In this document: positions 13,200 through 16,291 of the stretch, in pieces
Position numbering within the stretch: position 1 is the first letter of the stretch
Layout: each line of letters starts with the position of its first letter
NCBI GenBank assembly: GCA_024402115.1
Contig: JAKSJQ010000043.1
Location: forward strand, 1 to 16,291
Source: Bacteroidales bacterium
GTDB taxonomy: Bacteria > Bacteroidota > Bacteroidia > Bacteroidales > UBA932
Length of the DNA stretch: 16,291 nt
Direction: 5' to 3'
Translations under genes and position numbers: made by a program
Notes under the pieces: model-generated
What the model was told of the DNA's origin: nothing
Databases searched by the model: none
Seen by the model: only the letters and a program-made list of their open reading frames with translations

Positions 13200-13394
13200 A
13201 TGAAAGCAACTGAAGTACGCGAAATGTCAATCGCAGACCTCCGCGAGCGCATCGAGCTCGAGAAGGCTAACCTTGACAGCATGAAGGTAAACCATACAAT
13301 TTCTCCACTGGAGGATACCTCAAAGATCGGTAAGGCAAGAAAGGATATCGCACGCATGATCACCATCCTTGCTGAAAAAGAGAAACAGAACTAA
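13200..13394 (+). CDS. rpmC: 50S ribosomal protein L29
   Basis: Small two-helix protein of the large subunit (64 aa) at the exit tunnel rim, near the docking site of trigger factor and SRP. It begins MKATEVREMSIADLRERIE and ends with the family pattern SKIGKARKDIARMITILAEKE, matching the usual arginine-rich second helix. It is in canonical position between rplP and rpsQ and is co-transcribed with both (18 and 13 nt gaps). Confidence 0.97.
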   Translation: MKATEVREMSIADLRERIELEKANLDSMKVNHTISPLEDTSKIGKARKDIARMITILAEKEKQN

Positions 13395-13407
13395 ACATTG
13401 AATTCTG

Positions 13408-13662
13408 ATGGAAAGAAATCTTCGCAAGGAAAGAATAGGTGTAGTGGTCAGCAATAAGATGGAGAAGTCTATCGTAGTTGCAGTAGCAAGAAAAGAGATG
13501 CACCCTATTTACGGCAAGTTCGTAAAGAAGACCACTAAGTTCGTTGCGCACGACGAGAAGAACGAGTGCAGCATTGGCGACACTGTCCGCATCATGGAGA
13601 CCCGTCCTTTGAGCAAGTCAAAGAACTGGAGATTAGTAGAAATCGTAGAAAAAGTTAAGTAG
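13408..13662 (+). CDS. rpsQ: 30S ribosomal protein S17
   Basis: Small-subunit OB-fold protein S17 (84 aa), a primary 16S rRNA binder. The signature [18 protein letters not shown] is at about residues 10-27, [14 protein letters not shown] at about 33-46, and [23 protein letters not shown] near the C-terminus. Length is normal. rplN begins 2 nt after its stop, so translation is probably coupled. Confidence 0.98.
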   Translation: MERNLRKERIGVVVSNKMEKSIVVAVARKEMHPIYGKFVKKTTKFVAHDEKNECSIGDTVRIMETRPLSKSKNWRLVEIVEKVK

Positions 13663-13664
13663 TA

Positions 13665-14030
13665 ATGATACAGCAGGAATCACGTTTACTGGTGGCTGAC
13701 AACAGCGGTGCAAAGGAAGTACTCTGCATCCGCGTTCTCGGAGGAACCCGCCACCGTTATGCAAAGGTAGGCGACAAGATCGTCGTTGCAGTCAAGAGCG
13801 CACTCCCTGGCGGTGACGCCAAGAAGGGTACCGTCTCTAAGGCTGTCGTAGTCCGCACCAAGAAGGAAATCCGCCGTCCAGATGGTTCATACATCCGTTT
13901 TGACGACAACGCTTGCGTACTCCTCAACAATGCTGGAGAGCTCCGTGGAACACGTATCTTCGGCCCTGTAGCAAGGGAGCTTCGTGAGAACTTCATGAAG
14001 ATTGTATCACTGGCACCAGAGGTCCTCTAA
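13665..14030 (+). CDS. rplN: 50S ribosomal protein L14
   Basis: Large-subunit protein L14 (121 aa) at the subunit interface, a contact for 16S rRNA helix 14 and for the silencing factor RsfS. It starts [19 protein letters not shown]; the RNA-binding core has [25 protein letters not shown] at the C-terminus. All typical blocks are present and the length is standard. rplX follows after 3 nt. In many bacteria rplN opens the spc operon, but no promoter is visible before it here, so it depends on the rplP promoter. Confidence 0.98.
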   Translation: MIQQESRLLVADNSGAKEVLCIRVLGGTRHRYAKVGDKIVVAVKSALPGGDAKKGTVSKAVVVRTKKEIRRPDGSYIRFDDNACVLLNNAGELRGTRIFGPVARELRENFMKIVSLAPEVL

Positions 14031-14033
14031 TCG

Positions 14034-14360
14034 ATGAGCAATATGAAAAAGATCCACATTAAGAAAGGCGATACCGTGTATGTAAATGCAGGTAACGACA
14101 AAGGCAAGACCGGTAAGGTGCTCGAGGTAATCCCTTCAAAGGACCGCGCCATCGTTGAGGGTATCAACATGGTAAGCAAGCACACCAAACCAAACTCTCA
14201 GCACCCACAGGGTGGTATTGTAAAACAGGAAGCAGGCATCCACATCTCAAACCTCCAGCTCCTCGATCCTAAGTCAGGCGCAGCAACCCGCGTTGGTTAC
14301 AAGATGGACGGTGAGAAGAAGATCCGCTATGCTAAGAAATCAGGAGAGGAGATTAAGTAA
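14034..14360 (+). CDS. rplX: 50S ribosomal protein L24
   Basis: Large-subunit assembly initiator L24 (108 aa). The KOW motif lies near the N-terminus ([23 protein letters not shown], about residues 9-31), followed by the conserved [13 protein letters not shown]. The annotated start (MSNMKK) lies 3 nt after rplN; a second ATG at 14043 is equally compatible with the family N-terminus. Its TAA overlaps the rplE ATG by one base (TAATG), so rplX and rplE are translationally coupled. Confidence 0.97.
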   Translation: MSNMKKIHIKKGDTVYVNAGNDKGKTGKVLEVIPSKDRAIVEGINMVSKHTKPNSQHPQGGIVKQEAGIHISNLQLLDPKSGAATRVGYKMDGEKKIRYAKKSGEEIK

Positions 14361-14956
14361 TGGCAAAGAAGAATTCAGCAGCAGAGCAGCAGGCAGTTCC
14401 TGCAGGATACGTTCCTGCTCTCGCAAAGACCTATAAGGAGGAGATCGTTCCTCAGCTTATGAAGCAGTTCGGTTACTCAACCGTAATGCAGTGCCCTAAG
14501 CTCGTTAAGATCACCATCAACCAGGGTGTAGGCGACGCTACCGGTGACAAGAAGCTCATCGACGTTGCACAGCAGGAGCTCTCAACTATCACTGGACAGA
14601 AGGCAGTCGTTACTGCTTCAAGGAAGGATATCTCTAACTTCAAGCTCCGTAAGGGCATGCCAATCGGCGTGAAGGTTACCCTTCGTTCTGTAAAGATGTA
14701 CGAGTTCCTTGAGAGACTCATCCGCATAACCCTTCCACGTATCCGTGACTTCAACGGTATCGCTGAGAAGATGGACGGTCAGGGTAACTACACTCTCGGT
14801 ATCAAGGAGCAGATCATCTTCCCTGAGATCGACATCGAGAAGATCACCAAGATCCTCGGTATGGAGATCACTTTCGTGACTACCGCCAAGACCGACGAAG
14901 AGTGCCACGCACTTCTCAAGGCATTCGGTCTTCCATTCAAGAAACATAACAACTAA
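14360..14956 (+). CDS. rplE: 50S ribosomal protein L5
   Basis: Large-subunit central protuberance protein L5 (198 aa), which binds 5S rRNA and contacts P-site tRNA. The core starts at about residue 20 ([21 protein letters not shown]) and includes [28 protein letters not shown] and [30 protein letters not shown]. It is a little longer than the roughly 180-residue norm because of a 15-20 residue N-terminal extension ([17 protein letters not shown]). The extension lies after the coupled start codon, so it is part of the product unless a later start is used, and none is in a better position. Confidence 0.97.
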   Translation: MAKKNSAAEQQAVPAGYVPALAKTYKEEIVPQLMKQFGYSTVMQCPKLVKITINQGVGDATGDKKLIDVAQQELSTITGQKAVVTASRKDISNFKLRKGMPIGVKVTLRSVKMYEFLERLIRITLPRIRDFNGIAEKMDGQGNYTLGIKEQIIFPEIDIEKITKILGMEITFVTTAKTDEECHALLKAFGLPFKKHNN

Positions 14957-14967
14957 AGAGAACAGAA

Positions 14968-15237
14968 ATGGCAAAAGAATCAATGAAAGCTCGCGAGGTT
15001 AAACGCGCGAAAATGATTGCCCTTTATGCAGAGAAGAGGAAGGCTTTGAAGGAGGCTGGTGACTGGGCCGCTCTCGACAAGCTCCCTAAGAACTCTTCTC
15101 CATGCCGTCAGCACAACCGCTGCTCTCTCACTGGAAGACCTAAGGGATATATGCGTGCCTTCGGTATCAGCCGTATCCAGTTCCGTGAGATGGCAAGCAA
15201 CGGTCTCATCCCTGGCGTAAAGAAAGCAAGCTGGTAA
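14968..15237 (+). CDS. rpsN: 30S ribosomal protein S14 (long form)
   Basis: Small-subunit head protein S14 (89 aa). The length and the core [35 protein letters not shown] belong to the long, zinc-independent type. It lacks the paired CxxC motifs of the roughly 61-residue zinc form, although two isolated cysteines remain (PCRQHNRC). The conserved C-terminus [11 protein letters not shown] is intact. It starts 11 nt after rplE and is followed by the longest gap in this ribosomal block (81 nt). Confidence 0.97.
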   Translation: MAKESMKAREVKRAKMIALYAEKRKALKEAGDWAALDKLPKNSSPCRQHNRCSLTGRPKGYMRAFGISRIQFREMASNGLIPGVKKASW

Positions 15238-15278
15238 CATATACCATATATTATTTAATTATTAACCATTGGATATCG

Positions 15279-15294
15279 GGCGTCAAAAGACGCC
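15279..15294 (+). other. Hairpin in the rpsN-rpsH gap
   Basis: GGCGTC-AAAA-GACGCC forms a 6-bp GC-rich stem with a 4-nt loop, followed by GGTTTC rather than a run of T, so it is not a good terminator. It stands alone in an otherwise AT-rich 81-nt gap between two operon genes. It may be a processing, stability or autoregulatory element; function not shown. Confidence 0.4.
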
Positions 15295-15318
15295 GGTTTC
15301 TACAAAACAAACAAAAAA

Positions 15319-15714
15319 ATGACTGATCCAATTGCAGATTTCCTGACCAGGATTCGCAACGCTTACAGCGCAGGCAAGAAGATTGTCGAGATCCCTTCAT
15401 CTAAGATGAAAGTCGCTCTCACCAAGATTCTTTGCGAGAAGGGTTACATCCTCAGCTACAAGGTGGTAGAGGGTACTCCTGTGTCAACTATCAAGATCGC
15501 TCTTAAGTATCACCCACAGACCAAGACCCCTGCGATCAAGAAGATCGAGCGTGTGTCTCGTCCAGGTCTCCGTCGTTACTCAGATGTTGAGAACATGCCA
15601 CGCGTCCTCAATGGACTCGGTATCGCTATCCTCTCAACTTCAAAGGGCATTATCACTGACAAGGAAGCTAAGGAGCTCAACGTCGGTGGTGAGGTATTGT
15701 GTTACGTATATTAA
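15319..15714 (+). CDS. rpsH: 30S ribosomal protein S8
   Basis: Small-subunit primary binder S8 (131 aa), which recognises 16S rRNA helix 21 and in E. coli also represses the spc operon. It begins MTDPIADFLTRIRNAYSAGKK and ends with the diagnostic ILSTSKGIITDKEAKELNVGGEVLCYVY. Length is standard. It is preceded by an 81-nt gap with a hairpin and an A-rich stretch directly before the ATG (no Shine-Dalgarno sequence). rplF follows after 18 nt. Confidence 0.98.
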   Translation: MTDPIADFLTRIRNAYSAGKKIVEIPSSKMKVALTKILCEKGYILSYKVVEGTPVSTIKIALKYHPQTKTPAIKKIERVSRPGLRRYSDVENMPRVLNGLGIAILSTSKGIITDKEAKELNVGGEVLCYVY

Positions 15715-15732
15715 TCTAAAGCACTTTTTAAA

Positions 15733-16291
15733 ATGTCAAGAATTGGTAAATTGCCTGTAAGCCTTCCTGCTGGCGTAACCGCTGAGGTTGCAGCCGGTAA
15801 CGTGGTTAAGGTTAAAGGACCTCTCGGCACCCTGAGTCAGAAGGTTGACCCAGATATCACCGTGACCGTTGAGGGAAATGAAATTAAGTTTACTCGCCCT
15901 ACCGATCTTCCAAGGCATCGTTCACTCCACGGTCTCTATCGTGCTCTCGTGAACAACATGGTTATCGGCGTATCTGAGGGCTTCACCATCAAGCAGGAGC
16001 TTGTCGGTGTCGGTTATCGTGTAGACGTTCAGGGTCAGATGCTTATCTTCTCCCTCGGTTTCTCACACGAGATCCAGCTCATGCTTCCTGCAGAGGTCAA
16101 GGCTGAGGCTGAGGCTGTAAAGAAGGGTCAGAACCCTGTTCTCATCCTCAAGTCATCAGACAAGCAGCTCGTTGGCCAGGTGGCAGCTAAGATCCGTTCA
16201 TTCCGTAAGCCAGAGCCTTATAAGGGTAAGGGTATTAAGTTCGTTGGTGAGCAGCTTCGTCGTAAGGCTGGTAAGTCAGCAGGTGCTAAAT
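15733..16291 (+). CDS. rplF: 50S ribosomal protein L6 (3' end at window edge)
   Basis: Large-subunit protein L6 at the base of the L7/L12 stalk, near the elongation factor and sarcin-ricin loop region. Frame read from ATG 15733: MSRIGKLPVSLPAGVTAEV..., with VKGPLGTLSQ at about residues 28-37, GVSEGFTIKQELVGVGYR around residues 78-95, and the C-terminal IRSFRKPEPYKGKGIKFVGEQ. 186 codons are visible, ending in GKSAGAK, then a lone T at the last base. The family ends close to here, so that T is very probably the first base of a TAA or TAG stop and only the stop codon is missing. Confidence 0.97.
   Translation, partial: MSRIGKLPVSLPAGVTAEVAAGNVVKVKGPLGTLSQKVDPDITVTVEGNEIKFTRPTDLPRHRSLHGLYRALVNNMVIGVSEGFTIKQELVGVGYRVDVQGQMLIFSLGFSHEIQLMLPAEVKAEAEAVKKGQNPVLILKSSDKQLVGQVAAKIRSFRKPEPYKGKGIKFVGEQLRRKAGKSAGAK

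Overview
The window looks like a piece of a Bacteroidales (phylum Bacteroidota) chromosome. Evidence: promoters of the TAnnTTTG type (mostly TATCTTTG) and few Shine-Dalgarno sequences; the lineage-typical families DUF4270, DUF3098, DUF4294, a short 'glycogen synthase' and a DUF4369/thioredoxin lipoprotein; and the style of the ribosomal proteins (arginine/glycine-rich S3 tail, long S14). Genus cannot be decided from the sequence. Leucine is read mainly by CTC in both ribosomal and other genes.

Layout. (1) 1-2275: rplB (5' end cut off)-rpsS-rplV-rpsC, the middle of the S10 ribosomal protein operon, closed by a strong intrinsic terminator 20 nt after rpsC. (2) 2276-12761: about 10.5 kb of ordinary chromosomal genes where rplP would normally follow directly. 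In order: a thioredoxin-fold lipoprotein (+), uvrC (-), pnuC (+), acpP (+), DUF4270 lipoprotein and short GT5-like protein (- operon), ftsX-DUF3098-uppP-lpxH (+ operon), DUF4294 secreted protein (-). (3) 12762-16291: rplP-rpmC-rpsQ-rplN-rplX-rplE-rpsN-rpsH-rplF, the rest of S10 plus the start of the spc operon, in canonical order and orientation, driven by its own consensus promoter (TTG, 19 nt, TATCTTTG). The last gene, rplF, runs to the window edge and lacks only its stop codon.

The main observation is that the normally contiguous rpsC-rplP junction is split, and that both halves carry their own control: a terminator on the upstream side, a promoter and structured leader on the downstream side. 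The inserted genes show no transposase, integrase, phage or plasmid signature. They are housekeeping genes, which points to an intrachromosomal rearrangement rather than a mobile element.

Inside the block, transcription units are well separated: convergent pairs overlap or share a bidirectional terminator, and divergent pairs have back-to-back TAnnTTTG promoters. Four genes (lipoprotein, uvrC, pnuC, DUF4294) have the -7 box within 5-10 nt of the start codon and should give leaderless or almost leaderless mRNAs. By theme: envelope biogenesis (ftsX, uppP, lpxH), lipid carrier (acpP), DNA repair (uvrC), NAD precursor uptake (pnuC), and a lipoprotein/GT5-like pair of unknown role. No RNA genes, CRISPR arrays or mobile elements were seen.
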